This document shows, one piece after another, positions 1 to 6,860 of a stretch of 13,355 bases of DNA. The DNA comes from CAYRTD01 sp964426915 (lineage in GTDB: Bacteria > Bacteroidota > Bacteroidia > Bacteroidales > GCA-2748055), in the NCBI GenBank assembly GCA_964426915.1, contig CAYRTD010000115.1, positions 1 through 13,355 of the forward strand, in the 5' to 3' direction. The notes beneath the pieces are model-generated. The model was not told the origin of the DNA. It was given only the letters and a program-made list of their open reading frames with translations, and ran no database searches. The position numbers and the translations under genes were made by a program. Positions within the stretch are counted from its first letter, which is position 1, and each line of letters starts with the position of its first letter.

Positions 1-60
1 GCAAAAATTTTAAATCCTCGAATACATTAGTATACTGCGGTTTAAAATTTTTGCGGGCCT
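1..60. repeat. Interspersed palindromic repeat, copy A (cut by window edge)
   Basis: Bases 1-54 have perfect 14-nt inverted arms (gcaaaaattttaaa at 1-14, tttaaaatttttgc at 41-54). The 26-nt centre can itself pair partly around an atta loop. The whole 60 bp recurs at 2749-2808 in the same orientation with one mismatch (position 56, g against c). After base 60 the two copies diverge. In copy B this palindrome is the core of a MITE-like element, so copy A may be the remnant or edge of a second one whose left side lies outside the window. The repeat itself is seen directly; its mobile origin is inferred. Confidence 0.85.
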
Positions 61-74
61 CACTCTTTATCTCA

Positions 75-118
75 CACAGGGCTGCACCCTGTGCTGGTGA
101 TGGCGCCCCGCTTGGGGC
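75..118. repeat. Pair of short GC-rich hairpins, REP-like
   Basis: Two perfect small stem-loops lie next to each other. The first has arms cacaggg (75-81) and ccctgtg (87-93) around a 5-nt loop. The second has arms gcccc (105-109) and ggggc (114-118) around a gctt loop. They are much richer in GC than the surrounding DNA. Paired hairpins of this kind resemble the repetitive extragenic palindromes common between genes in Bacteroidota. No REP-associated transposase is in the window, so the REP label is an inference from structure only. Confidence 0.5.
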
Positions 119-402
119 TCGTCTTTGTCCTGAAAAACCTATGTTTTCCATCGTTCGTTCCGGGATCGCGATATTTTAATGAATATCTTTGCCGGTTATG
201 CATGGATGACATCCGTTTAAGCCAGGAAACAGGAATTAACGGATTCTTTATGAATCTTGTAGATTTCTTAAGTTGACGCGTATGCCTATCGGGGTTGGGA
301 AGTAAGGAAAACATGACTGAAAATAAGCCAATATGCAGATTATTTTGTATCTTTTGACAATTAATGCAAATAACCTTAATGGTTATTAAACAAGATAATA
401 AT
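119..402. other. Intergenic leader before the nitroreductase gene
   Basis: No credible gene is visible here. A 61-codon frame at 91-276 begins inside the hairpin pair, has no recognisable domain and no sensible leader, so it is not called. The last 60 bases are AT-rich and include a TATTTTGTATCTTTTG stretch around 341-356 that loosely resembles the Bacteroidota -7 box (TAnnTTTG), though the spacing is not exact; a promoter here is possible but not shown. Confidence 0.3.
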
Positions 403-1020
403 ATGGAATTAAAAGAAGCAATCGAAAAAAGAACCAGTATCAGGAGTTTCAGTGAGGAGAAAATTCCCATTCAGGATCTGAAGGAGATGGTAAGGCGGGC
501 AGGACTGGCTCCAAGTGTTAATAATTATCAGCCCTGGGATTTTATTCTTATTACCAATAAGGAGATCATGGAGCAACTTGCCACCCTGATATCCGATAAG
601 TATGATGAATTTCCCTTTAATAAATCTGATATAACCGCCAACATAAAAAAGCAAGTAGAATGGTATTCAACATTTTTCACCGGGGCTCCAGCTCTTTTCG
701 CGGTAATCCTTAAAGAATACAAATCGGTTATGGAAAGGGGAACCAGCATAAGTCACGATGCAATTAATAAGATGCGGAATTATCCTGATATCCAAAGTAC
801 CGGCGCCTGTATTCAAAATTTATTGCTATCCGCAGTCGATATGGGCTATGGGGGGTGTTGGTTAAGCGGACCGATGATAGCCAAGCAAGAAATTGAAGTG
901 ATCCTGAAAGTTAAAGCTCCTTCACAGTTGCTCAGCTTTGTGGCAGTTGGCAAACCCTCAAAGGATTTTGTACCGAAGCCAAAAGAGAATCTTGCGAAAA
1001 GTATGAGAATAATGGAATAA
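403..1020 (+). CDS. Nitroreductase family protein (FMN-dependent)
   Basis: This 205-residue protein fits the small NADH/FMN nitroreductase family: soluble, usually dimeric flavoenzymes that reduce nitro groups, quinones or related acceptors in the cytoplasm. The family's opening pattern is present (ELKEAIEKRTSIRSF, residues 2-16, with the FMN-phosphate arginines R10 and R14). So are the APSVNNYQPW segment (36-45), a GYGGCW turn (148-153) and the AVGKP strand near the C-terminus (181-185). The ATG at 403 is preferred over the in-frame ATG at 364, because family members begin almost exactly at MELKEAI and the extra 13 residues match nothing. A clear intrinsic terminator follows, so it appears to be transcribed alone. 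The physiological substrate cannot be read from sequence. Confidence 0.9.
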   Translation: MELKEAIEKRTSIRSFSEEKIPIQDLKEMVRRAGLAPSVNNYQPWDFILITNKEIMEQLATLISDKYDEFPFNKSDITANIKKQVEWYSTFFTGAPALFAVILKEYKSVMERGTSISHDAINKMRNYPDIQSTGACIQNLLLSAVDMGYGGCWLSGPMIAKQEIEVILKVKAPSQLLSFVAVGKPSKDFVPKPKENLAKSMRIME

Positions 1021-1027
1021 TTTTATG

Positions 1028-1058
1028 GTTTCATGGAGTAGCCATGAACACTTTTTTT
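1028..1058 (+). terminator. Rho-independent terminator of the nitroreductase gene
   Basis: A perfect 7-bp stem, ttcatgg (1030-1036) with ccatgaa (1042-1048), encloses an agtag loop and is followed after three bases by seven T residues (1052-1058). It lies 10 nt after the nitroreductase stop codon and before the next start codon, which separates the two genes transcriptionally. Confidence 0.8.
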
Positions 1059-1098
1059 GAATTTCTGTTTAGTCAAGAACCAATTAACTATCAATATT

Positions 1099-1791
1099 AT
1101 GAAAATCAAAAATTTGCTCGCTTTAGTGTTTGTTTCTTTTTTCTCTTTAGCGCTTGCAGCACAGGACTGCCGGATGTACTTTCCACAAAAAACGGGTGCG
1201 GTCAGAGAAATGACCAATTACGATAAAAAAGATAAAATGACCGGCAGGATGGTCCAGGAAATTGTGGATAAAGATGTCTCGAACGGAGATATCAGCCTTA
1301 CTGTGGAGACCCTGATTTTTGATGAAGATAATGAAGAATTAAACCGGAGCACCATCACAATTGGATGTTCAGGTGGGGTATTTAAAATTGATATGAAAAA
1401 CTATCTGGGAGAGATGCTTGAGGCCTATGAGTCGATGGAAATTGAGATGCAGGGAGATAACCTTCTTATCCCGGGAAAATTATCTGTTGGCGATGAACTT
1501 CCGGATGGCAATATAAACATCCAGGTAAGAAGCAGTGGTATCACCATGGTAAATATGGATGTAACAATCGAAAACAGAAAAGTTGAGGCAAAAGAAGAAG
1601 TTACCACTGAGGCCGGTACTTTCGATTGTTATAAGATATCTTACGATACCGTATCAAAAACAAAGATGATCACTGTTTCCACCAGTGGTATTGAATGGAT
1701 GGCTCCCGATGTTGGTGCTGTTAAGTCGGAAAGTTATAATAAAAAAGGAAAGCTTACGGGATATTCCCTGCTTACCAGACTTGAGAAATAG
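1099..1791 (+). CDS. Secreted TapB/DUF3108-like protein
   Basis: The 230-residue product begins with a typical Sec signal peptide: MKIKN, a hydrophobic run to about residue 20, and cleavage near ALAAQ. The mature part is beta-rich. It opens with a DCRMYFPQKTGAVREM segment and has paired strand-turn patterns, including EVTTEAGTFDCYKISYD in the second half and a final WMAPDVGAVKSESY strand. This layout is familiar from the DUF3108/TapB-like group of secreted Bacteroidota proteins, whose molecular role is not established; the assignment is from memory of the pattern, not a search. The ATG at 1099 is chosen over one at 1057 because it gives a clean signal peptide. It converges on the minus-strand regulator 13 nt away. 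Confidence 0.6.
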   Translation: MKIKNLLALVFVSFFSLALAAQDCRMYFPQKTGAVREMTNYDKKDKMTGRMVQEIVDKDVSNGDISLTVETLIFDEDNEELNRSTITIGCSGGVFKIDMKNYLGEMLEAYESMEIEMQGDNLLIPGKLSVGDELPDGNINIQVRSSGITMVNMDVTIENRKVEAKEEVTTEAGTFDCYKISYDTVSKTKMITVSTSGIEWMAPDVGAVKSESYNKKGKLTGYSLLTRLEK

Positions 1792-1804
1792 GCAAATATA
1801 AGAA

Positions 1805-2455
1805 TCATAGCGGGCTGTTATGGGGTTCTTTTCTAAGGGTGTAAAAACTTCCTTTTTCATTGGTATGAACATCCACCAGATCGAAGGAAGCAAGTTTCCC
1901 AAGGATTTCAATTGCCACTCTCCTTTTGATTTCCGCCTTATTGATGAGTTCCTTTAGTGTAATGGTTTCGTGAAGATTCAGGTAGTCCAGGACAAACTGT
2001 TCATTTTTCGTATACTTCAGGAGAATTCCTGACTGGCGGTTTTTATTCTTCCAGGCTTTAAGCTGAACAATATCGGCAAGAAAGTTCTCATCACGGAAAC
2101 GTATGAATGCCATCCATTTTCCATTTTCCGTAAGGCATAAATAAGGTTTTTGGTTTCCTGCTTCAATATCTGCTTCCAGTACGGTTTTCCCTTCGATATT
2201 CCATTTATTGTAGCGGACTTTTATTTCCGGCTTGCAATACAGCGTGGCGGCAGAATCGATCATATAATATTCTTCTTCCGATCTTACACCGGCTATTCTT
2301 CCGTTATCTTTTACACCGATAAGTAATTTTCCCCCGTCGGTATTGGAAAATGCAACCAGGGTGCGGGCAATTTTTTTTGCATCGCTGATTTCAAATTTGA
2401 AATCGAGTTTCTGATGTTCACCTTCATCAATCAGCTTTTGAATGTACCTGCTCAT
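1805..2455 (-). CDS. AlbA_2/Schlafen-type putative DNA-binding protein with C-terminal winged helix
   Basis: The 216-residue product starts with the Schlafen AlbA_2 fold: an EHQKLDFKFEI strand (13-23), then a LVAFSNTDGGKLLIGVKDNG block (33-52) that is the family signature. Known members are mostly nucleic-acid-binding or regulatory proteins, often annotated as putative transcriptional regulators or ATP-binding proteins. Residues about 145-208 look like a small winged-helix domain (TKNEQFVLDYL, TLKELINKAEI, FYTLRKE), so a DNA-binding regulator is the best guess; no target is evident. The ATG at 2455 is used because the longer frame starts at a TTG and AGGAGC lies just upstream. The gene points away from the glycosidase cluster and converges with the TapB-like gene. 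Confidence 0.75.
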   Translation of the reverse strand: MSRYIQKLIDEGEHQKLDFKFEISDAKKIARTLVAFSNTDGGKLLIGVKDNGRIAGVRSEEEYYMIDSAATLYCKPEIKVRYNKWNIEGKTVLEADIEAGNQKPYLCLTENGKWMAFIRFRDENFLADIVQLKAWKNKNRQSGILLKYTKNEQFVLDYLNLHETITLKELINKAEIKRRVAIEILGKLASFDLVDVHTNEKGSFYTLRKEPHNSPL

Positions 2456-2695
2456 TTTCCTGCTCCTTTGCTTCAAAAATAAATAAACTGTCTATAGTAT
2501 AAAAATTACTATTTTTGAACTAAACACTATTATAACCGCTATGTTTGTCAGATTCTGCATAATACGGTTCTTTTCCGGACTTAAACTTTATTTTCAAACG
2601 CAAAAAACTTTCCTCCTGAGATATAAGGCCATAAATTTGGCACATTCTTCCACATGTTAAAAAGGCTTTAAGGTTATTTTTACAACTGGTTGTAT
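2456..2695. other. AT-rich spacer with a 14-bp palindrome at its right end
   Basis: No gene is visible in these 240 bases. On the minus strand TATTTTTG (2481 down to 2474) matches the Bacteroidota -7 consensus TAnnTTTG and could serve the AlbA_2 gene, but no -33 element is obvious. At the right end tacaac-tg-gttgta (2681-2694) is a perfect 6-bp-arm inverted repeat that ends one base before the ATG at 2696. It could be an operator or merely chance in AT-rich DNA. Confidence 0.35.
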
Positions 2696-2706
2696 ATGAT
2701 AAGAAA

Positions 2707-2716
2707 ACTACTTAGA
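2707..2716. repeat. Left direct repeat (target duplication) of the MITE-like element
   Basis: actacttaga directly adjoins the left terminal inverted repeat. It matches the right flank actacttaaa at 2891-2900 in 9 of 10 positions, with the first 8 identical. This fits a target-site duplication made on insertion. Confidence 0.65.
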
Positions 2717-2748
2717 GTCTGTCCATAATGTCCGATATCTGCGTTGCT

Positions 2749-2808
2749 GCAAAAATTTTAAATCCTCGAATACATTAGTATACTGCGGTTTAAAATTTTT
2801 GCGCGCCT
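2749..2808. repeat. Interspersed palindromic repeat, copy B
   Basis: Same 60 bp as 1-60 with one mismatch (2804 c in place of g). The perfect inverted arms are 2749-2762 and 2789-2802. It forms the central part of the MITE-like element. Confidence 0.85.
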
Positions 2809-2835
2809 TGATCTCGAACATTAGCTTCTTGAGCT

Positions 2836-2853
2836 AACCGCCATGTGGCGGTT
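2836..2853. other. GC-rich stem-loop inside the MITE-like element
   Basis: aaccgcca (2836-2843) and tggcggtt (2846-2853) are perfect 8-bp arms around a two-base loop. Only short T runs follow, so it is not called a terminator. It may be a structural end feature of the element, or could weaken read-through into the downstream operon. Confidence 0.45.
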
Positions 2854-2890
2854 TCGGTTGTGATCCAGACACTCGACTTTATTGACGGAC

Positions 2891-2900
2891 ACTACTTAAA
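2891..2900. repeat. Right direct repeat (target duplication) of the MITE-like element
   Basis: actacttaaa immediately follows the right terminal inverted repeat and matches 2707-2716 in 9 of 10 positions. It also restores the codons CTA CTT AAA of the interrupted frame. Confidence 0.65.
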
Positions 2901-3131
2901 GATCACAGAAACGGATCGGAATTATTGCTTGATTTACCAGGCTGGAAGCTTTTGTTTGGATGGGAAGAAGATGGCATGGTTACCAGACCCAAAGCCAATG
3001 TGGATACAAAAGAGAAGAAACTTAATATCGAATGCCAAGACCTGAAGGAATTGAATGGAATATAATGCCGATCCGTTCGGGAAAATCGAGAATATTCGTG
3101 AACTGGATGTTTATCCAGGAAAAAAAAATTA

Positions 3132-3902
3132 ATGAGCCAAATTCGAAAAGTGAAAATATTAACAATTTCTTTTAAGACCCTCTCAGTTAGGCGGAGGAGT
3201 CATAATACTTTAATAAATATAATATTAGTTATTATTATTTTAATCATTAATTCAAATTGCCATGCTCAAAATGATAATTATGAGAGTAATTTTCAGTCCC
3301 GGGCAAATGTTATTCTTTCCTATGCAGCCGATAAATATCAGTTACCGGCGCCCAATTATTCAGATCCCGAAAAGGTATACTGGCCGGTTGTAATCGCCAG
3401 GCTTCATAATTATGGTGTTGACGATGCTACAATACGTTCCGTGTATCAGGAACATCCTGTTTCCGGGGAAAATGGCCTTATTACGGATTATGCCGTTCCG
3501 GGGAATCTCTGTGGGTTAATACTCGAAGTCACCGATAGAAATGATTTTGCTGATTTTCAGGATTATATTTATTCTTATCTTCGTAGCGGGGCAGACCTGA
3601 AAGCAGATCCTAACCGGAAAACACTGAGTTATACCGCTTTTAAGGGCTTTGAAATAAAAGCACAATTCATGAATGAGGGTAGCTTTAGCGAACCGGTCTA
3701 TGATTGGGGCTACGGTCCGTTAATCCCTTCACATATACATCAGTCGCCTCCCTTTGTTCAGCCGCTCTGGCCGGAAGGAAAAGGATTTGGGAGGGTTCCT
3801 TCTGTATGGGTGAACGGAAAGAGGAAATATGCTGAAATGCAACCTGCGGTTTATGCCGGACCTGATATAATTATAAGTAAAGGACAGATACTAATTGACT
3901 GA
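3132..3902 (+). CDS. Secreted protein of unknown family
   Basis: I do not recognise this 256-residue product. After a basic leader of about 25 residues (ending RRRSH) comes a hydrophobic stretch, TLINIILVIIILI (27-39), then NSNCHAQ. This reads as a signal peptide with likely cleavage after HAQ, or a membrane anchor. The mature part is rich in aromatic residues and proline: YADKYQLPAPNYSDP-type and YWPVVIARLHNYGVDD segments (about 74-98), and later YDWGYGPLIPSHIHQSPP and FGRVPSVWVNGK. Such motifs suggest a folded extracytoplasmic protein, perhaps sugar-binding, but no catalytic pattern is evident. The start is supported by overlap with the stop of the broken frame upstream. The next gene follows after 2 nt, so the two are surely co-transcribed. 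Confidence 0.7.
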   Translation: MSQIRKVKILTISFKTLSVRRRSHNTLINIILVIIILIINSNCHAQNDNYESNFQSRANVILSYAADKYQLPAPNYSDPEKVYWPVVIARLHNYGVDDATIRSVYQEHPVSGENGLITDYAVPGNLCGLILEVTDRNDFADFQDYIYSYLRSGADLKADPNRKTLSYTAFKGFEIKAQFMNEGSFSEPVYDWGYGPLIPSHIHQSPPFVQPLWPEGKGFGRVPSVWVNGKRKYAEMQPAVYAGPDIIISKGQILID

Positions 3903-3904
3903 AA

Positions 3905-5011
3905 ATGAAACAAGCCATAGCAATCTTATTCGTACTGCTGTTTTTGCAGGCATGCAAAAACAACCCTACCGCCATTGATCGGATCGTTCTGGATAATGAA
4001 AGTTTTTCAATTGCCGTGGATCCTTTTGGGGGAGCAGTTTCAGAGATGTTCCTGAAAGAGGACAGTCTGAATTTTCTGAGCTGGAAACTTTCACAGGATC
4101 AAATGCCCGCGAACAATAGTGAAGGCGCTGCCTTTAAGGGGCATTTCCTTTGTTATGGCAGGTGGGGTGCTCCAACGGAAGGGGAAATAGAAGCCGGAAT
4201 ACCACACAACGGCCATCATAATAATCTCTTATGGGAATGGAATGTTTCCGGTGGCGGGAAGAAACTGTCCATGGAAGTTCGTTCGGAGAAGGAAAAGTTT
4301 CTTATATCACGGAGCATTCAACTAGATGAACATCAGCCATTATTTCATTTTACAGAGCGTTTTATCCATACTGCCGCCATTGGTCGTTTGTGTAATATTG
4401 TTCAACATATAACCCTTGGACCACCTTTTCTGAATCCTGAAAGCCGGTTTTTTTCCAACTGTAGCCGGGGTTTTCTTCAGGTGAATTCCTATCCTGATCC
4501 TTCGGAGTCGGAATATCTCTGGCCTGAGGCAAAAGACCCGGAAGGTAATTCCTTTGATCTGACCCATTTTCAAACAGACCGGAATTTTGTAAGTACCCAC
4601 ATTTTTGATGAGCCCAAAGGATGGGTAATTGCAATAGATCCTCTTAGCGCCTCTTATTTGGGTTATATCTGGGATTCTGAACACTATCCCTGGATTAATT
4701 TCTGGAACCACAATCAGGATAATTCTCCGGCAGCCTTTGGAATGGAATTTGGGACCACCGGAGTAGGGAGGCCATACCCGGAATTGGTTGCTGCTGATGC
4801 AAGCTTTCATCAGCGTCGGTCATTTTTCTTTTTGGATGCCGGTGAAGAGGTGAAAAAAGAATTTACCGGTTTTTCCGGAAAGCTAAAGAGTGGATATACA
4901 GAAGTTGAAAGTATCAAAATAGATTCATTTATAACAATTATTTTTAAAAATGAATCTTTAAATGAAAGATATTCAGATAAATATGATATAAGATCACTTA
5001 TTGGGAACTAG
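3905..5011 (+). CDS. Galactose-mutarotase-like lipoprotein
   Basis: The 368-residue product has a lipoprotein signal with lipobox LQAC (lipidated Cys17), placing it in the periplasm or on the outer membrane. The body resembles the galactose-mutarotase-like beta-sandwich superfamily (aldose 1-epimerase and the DUF4380/DUF4432-type relatives). It has an early FSIAVDPFGGAVSEM strand pair, a GIPHNGHHNNLLWEW segment with candidate binding histidines (H101, H104, H105), FTERFIH, and NIVQHITLGPPFL (164-176) with Q167/H168 at the place where mutarotases bind sugar. Such proteins bind or epimerise sugars or act as accessory domains; activity here is inferred. It sits 2 nt after the unknown secreted protein, in the same operon. 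A T10 run follows the stop, but no good stem precedes it. Confidence 0.65.
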   Translation: MKQAIAILFVLLFLQACKNNPTAIDRIVLDNESFSIAVDPFGGAVSEMFLKEDSLNFLSWKLSQDQMPANNSEGAAFKGHFLCYGRWGAPTEGEIEAGIPHNGHHNNLLWEWNVSGGGKKLSMEVRSEKEKFLISRSIQLDEHQPLFHFTERFIHTAAIGRLCNIVQHITLGPPFLNPESRFFSNCSRGFLQVNSYPDPSESEYLWPEAKDPEGNSFDLTHFQTDRNFVSTHIFDEPKGWVIAIDPLSASYLGYIWDSEHYPWINFWNHNQDNSPAAFGMEFGTTGVGRPYPELVAADASFHQRRSFFFLDAGEEVKKEFTGFSGKLKSGYTEVESIKIDSFITIIFKNESLNERYSDKYDIRSLIGN

Positions 5012-5155
5012 TCCTTAATTTTTTTTTTAAATTTATGGACTGTTTTCAGGATTTTTAACTCTTTTTCAGCAAAAATATCAAGAAAGGATTAATATAATCG
5101 TTATATATCATATAATAATTTTAGAATTACTCAACTTAATAAAAAATCATAATTT

Positions 5156-6655
5156 ATGGAGAACAACAAAAAAGAGGAAAAAAAATCGGGCGTAAGCAGG
5201 CGTGAATTTGTAAAAACCACGGCTGTTACGGCTGCAGGACTTACTATTCTGCCCAGCGGTATCATAAGCGCAAAAGGGCGCAAAGCCCCCAGTGATAAGC
5301 TAAATATTGCCGGAATTGGTGTTGGCGGAATGGGGTTTGCCAATTTGAAAAAAATGGAAACTGAAAATATCGTAGGTCTTTGCGATGTTGACTGGAAGTA
5401 CAGCCAAAGGGTTTTTGATCATTATCCTAAAGCAAAAGTCTACAAGGATTTCAGAAAAATGTATGACGAGATGGGAGACAGCATTGATGCCGTTGTTGTG
5501 GCTACTGCCGACCATACGCATGCCATTGCTGCTGCAGAAGCAATGGTACGGGGTTGGCATGCCTACGTACAGAAGCCTCTTACTCATTCAGCTTACGAAT
5601 CCAGATTGCTTACCAAACTTGCTGAGAAGCATAAAGTTGCTACTCAAATGGGCAACCAGGGAGCCTCCGGAGAGGGAGTAAACCTTATTACTGAATGGAT
5701 AGCCAATGGTGAAATAGGCGAAATAGAACATGTTGAAGCCTTTACCGACCGTCCTATTTGGCCCCAGGGACTTAATCAGCCTCAAAAAGGTATGTGGGTA
5801 CCTGATACTCTCGACTGGGATCTGTTTGTAGGCCCTGCTGAAATGACACCGTACCATGAATTGTATACTCCATGGAACTGGAGAGGATGGTGGGATTTCG
5901 GAACCGGTGCCCTGGGCGATATGGCCTGCCATATTTTACATCCGGTTTTTGTCGGTCTTGAGCTTGAATATCCTGTTTCAGCACAGGGCAGCTCAACTCT
6001 TCTGCTTACCGAATGTGCACCTAACGCACAGATGGTGAATATAACCTTCCCCAAAAGGAAGCCTTCCAAAAACTGGAAAATTAAATTACCAGAGGTAAAA
6101 GTTACCTGGTATGATGGGGGTCTGGAACCTGAAAAACCTGAAGGATGGCCTCCGGGAAAAGATATGAATGTCGCCGGTGGTGGAGTGGTTTTCCACGGCT
6201 CCAAGGACAAACTTATCTGTGGTTGCTACGGTAAAGATCCATGGCTGCTTTCCGGTCGTGTTCCTGATGCGCCAAAGTTCCGTCGCAGGGTTGAATTAAC
6301 TCACGAACAGGATTGGCTCAGGGCATGCAAGGAAAGTCCTGAAAACCGTACTCCCACTTCTTCCGATTTCAGTGAAGCCGGACCATTCAATGAAATGGTG
6401 GTAATGGGAGTAATGGCTGTCAGATTGCAGGCACTTAATAAAGAATTGCAATGGGATGGTAAGAATATGGAATTTACAAACATTGACAGGGGAGATACAT
6501 TCAAGACTGTTGTCAGAGATGGTTTTGAGATCCATGACGGACACCCGACCTTTGCAAAGGTATGGACAGATCCTATCAACGCACATCAATTTGCGAAGGA
6601 ACTGGTTAACCATAATTATCGCGATGGATGGAAACTCCCGGATATGCCGGCATAA
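5156..6655 (+). CDS. Tat-exported Gfo/Idh/MocA family oxidoreductase
   Basis: The 499-residue product begins with a twin-arginine signal (SRREFVK, 14-20, followed by an Ala-rich hydrophobic stretch), so it is folded with cofactor and exported. A Rossmann fold follows: GIGVGGMG (53-60) for NAD(P), TADHTH (117-122), and QKPLTH (139-144), the position of the family's EKP motif. GNQGASGEG (166-174) and GDMACHILHPVF (254-265) are typical of the large Bacteroidota and Planctomycetes branch. Members oxidise or reduce sugars; the related GH109 enzymes use the same fold and NAD to cleave glycosides. Which of these applies cannot be decided here. An AT-rich 144-nt leader and a strong terminator after the stop suggest a single-gene unit. 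Confidence 0.9.
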   Translation: MENNKKEEKKSGVSRREFVKTTAVTAAGLTILPSGIISAKGRKAPSDKLNIAGIGVGGMGFANLKKMETENIVGLCDVDWKYSQRVFDHYPKAKVYKDFRKMYDEMGDSIDAVVVATADHTHAIAAAEAMVRGWHAYVQKPLTHSAYESRLLTKLAEKHKVATQMGNQGASGEGVNLITEWIANGEIGEIEHVEAFTDRPIWPQGLNQPQKGMWVPDTLDWDLFVGPAEMTPYHELYTPWNWRGWWDFGTGALGDMACHILHPVFVGLELEYPVSAQGSSTLLLTECAPNAQMVNITFPKRKPSKNWKIKLPEVKVTWYDGGLEPEKPEGWPPGKDMNVAGGGVVFHGSKDKLICGCYGKDPWLLSGRVPDAPKFRRRVELTHEQDWLRACKESPENRTPTSSDFSEAGPFNEMVVMGVMAVRLQALNKELQWDGKNMEFTNIDRGDTFKTVVRDGFEIHDGHPTFAKVWTDPINAHQFAKELVNHNYRDGWKLPDMPA

Positions 6656-6666
6656 TATTATCATAG

Positions 6667-6701
6667 AAAAAATAGCCATCTTTCGTGATGGCTATTTTTT
6701 T
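6667..6701. terminator. Strong (probably bidirectional) intrinsic terminator
   Basis: aatagccatc (6671-6680) pairs perfectly with gatggctatt (6687-6696) around a tttcgt loop. A-runs on the left and T-runs on the right extend the stem. It starts 12 nt after the oxidoreductase stop and should end that transcript. Confidence 0.9.
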
Positions 6702-6716
6702 GCCTGTTTGCAACGT

Positions 6717-6737
6717 TTATCCTTCTTAAAAGGATAA
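6717..6737. other. Second stem-loop in the spacer before the beta-galactosidase
   Basis: ttatcctt (6717-6724) pairs perfectly with aaggataa (6730-6737) around a cttaa loop. No T-run follows, so it is more likely a structural or operator-like palindrome than a second terminator. No clear Bacteroidota promoter was found in the remaining 120 bases before the gene. Confidence 0.4.
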
Positions 6738-6860
6738 TATTACATGCTACAATTTTAATAATGGATTATTTTTATCTTATCATGACTGGACAGGAAATTT
6801 TCAGGGTCACAGATAATTTTTCAGTATCAGAGCATGGGAAAAAAACAAAAATTAAGAATT

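Larger units (their letters stand above)
2717..2890. mobile_element. 174-bp MITE-like non-autonomous element
   Basis: The ends are inverted repeats: gtctgtccataa (2717-2728) and the complement of ttattgacggac (2879-2890), 10 of 12 matching. Direct repeats of 8-10 bp flank it exactly. Inside, 2726-2823 forms a long imperfect palindrome. Its outer arms are taatgtccgatatc and gatctcgaacatta (12 of 14 complementary), and its core has perfect 14-nt arms. A second hairpin lies at 2836-2853. No transposase frame fits, so it would depend on a transposase elsewhere. The parent IS family is not assigned. The inserted core is shared with the left end of the window, so this sequence has spread at least twice locally. 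Confidence 0.65.
2696..3132 (+). pseudogene. Small reading frame split by a MITE-like insertion and a frameshift
   Basis: A frame starts with ATG at 2696 (MIRKLL) and is broken by the 174-bp element. It resumes in the same register at 2891 when the element and one copy of the flanking direct repeat are removed. It continues through KDHRNGSELLLDLPGW, FGWEEDGMVTRPKANVD and LNIECQDLKELNG to a stop at 3063. Shifting frame near 3050-3058 gives EYNADPFGKIENIRELDVYP and a stop at 3130-3132. That stop overlaps the next ATG (TAATG), a typical sign of translational coupling. The repaired product would be about 85 residues. It could also be the tail of a longer gene already lost. No family is recognised. 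Confidence 0.55.

Noticed and set aside
91..276. 61-codon plus-strand frame at the left end
   Set aside because: It starts in a REP-like hairpin, has no leader or known motif, and has low-quality composition.
2845..3045. 66-codon plus-strand frame after the palindrome
   Set aside because: It begins in the loop of a hairpin inside the MITE-like element and crosses its end; the other frame gives the more protein-like sequence and joins in register with the upstream ATG.
4340..4810. 156-codon minus-strand frame
   Set aside because: It is antisense to the mutarotase-like lipoprotein gene and has no recognisable domain.
5012..5040. Intrinsic terminator after the mutarotase-like gene
   Set aside because: A long T-run is present, but no stem with a usable loop precedes it.
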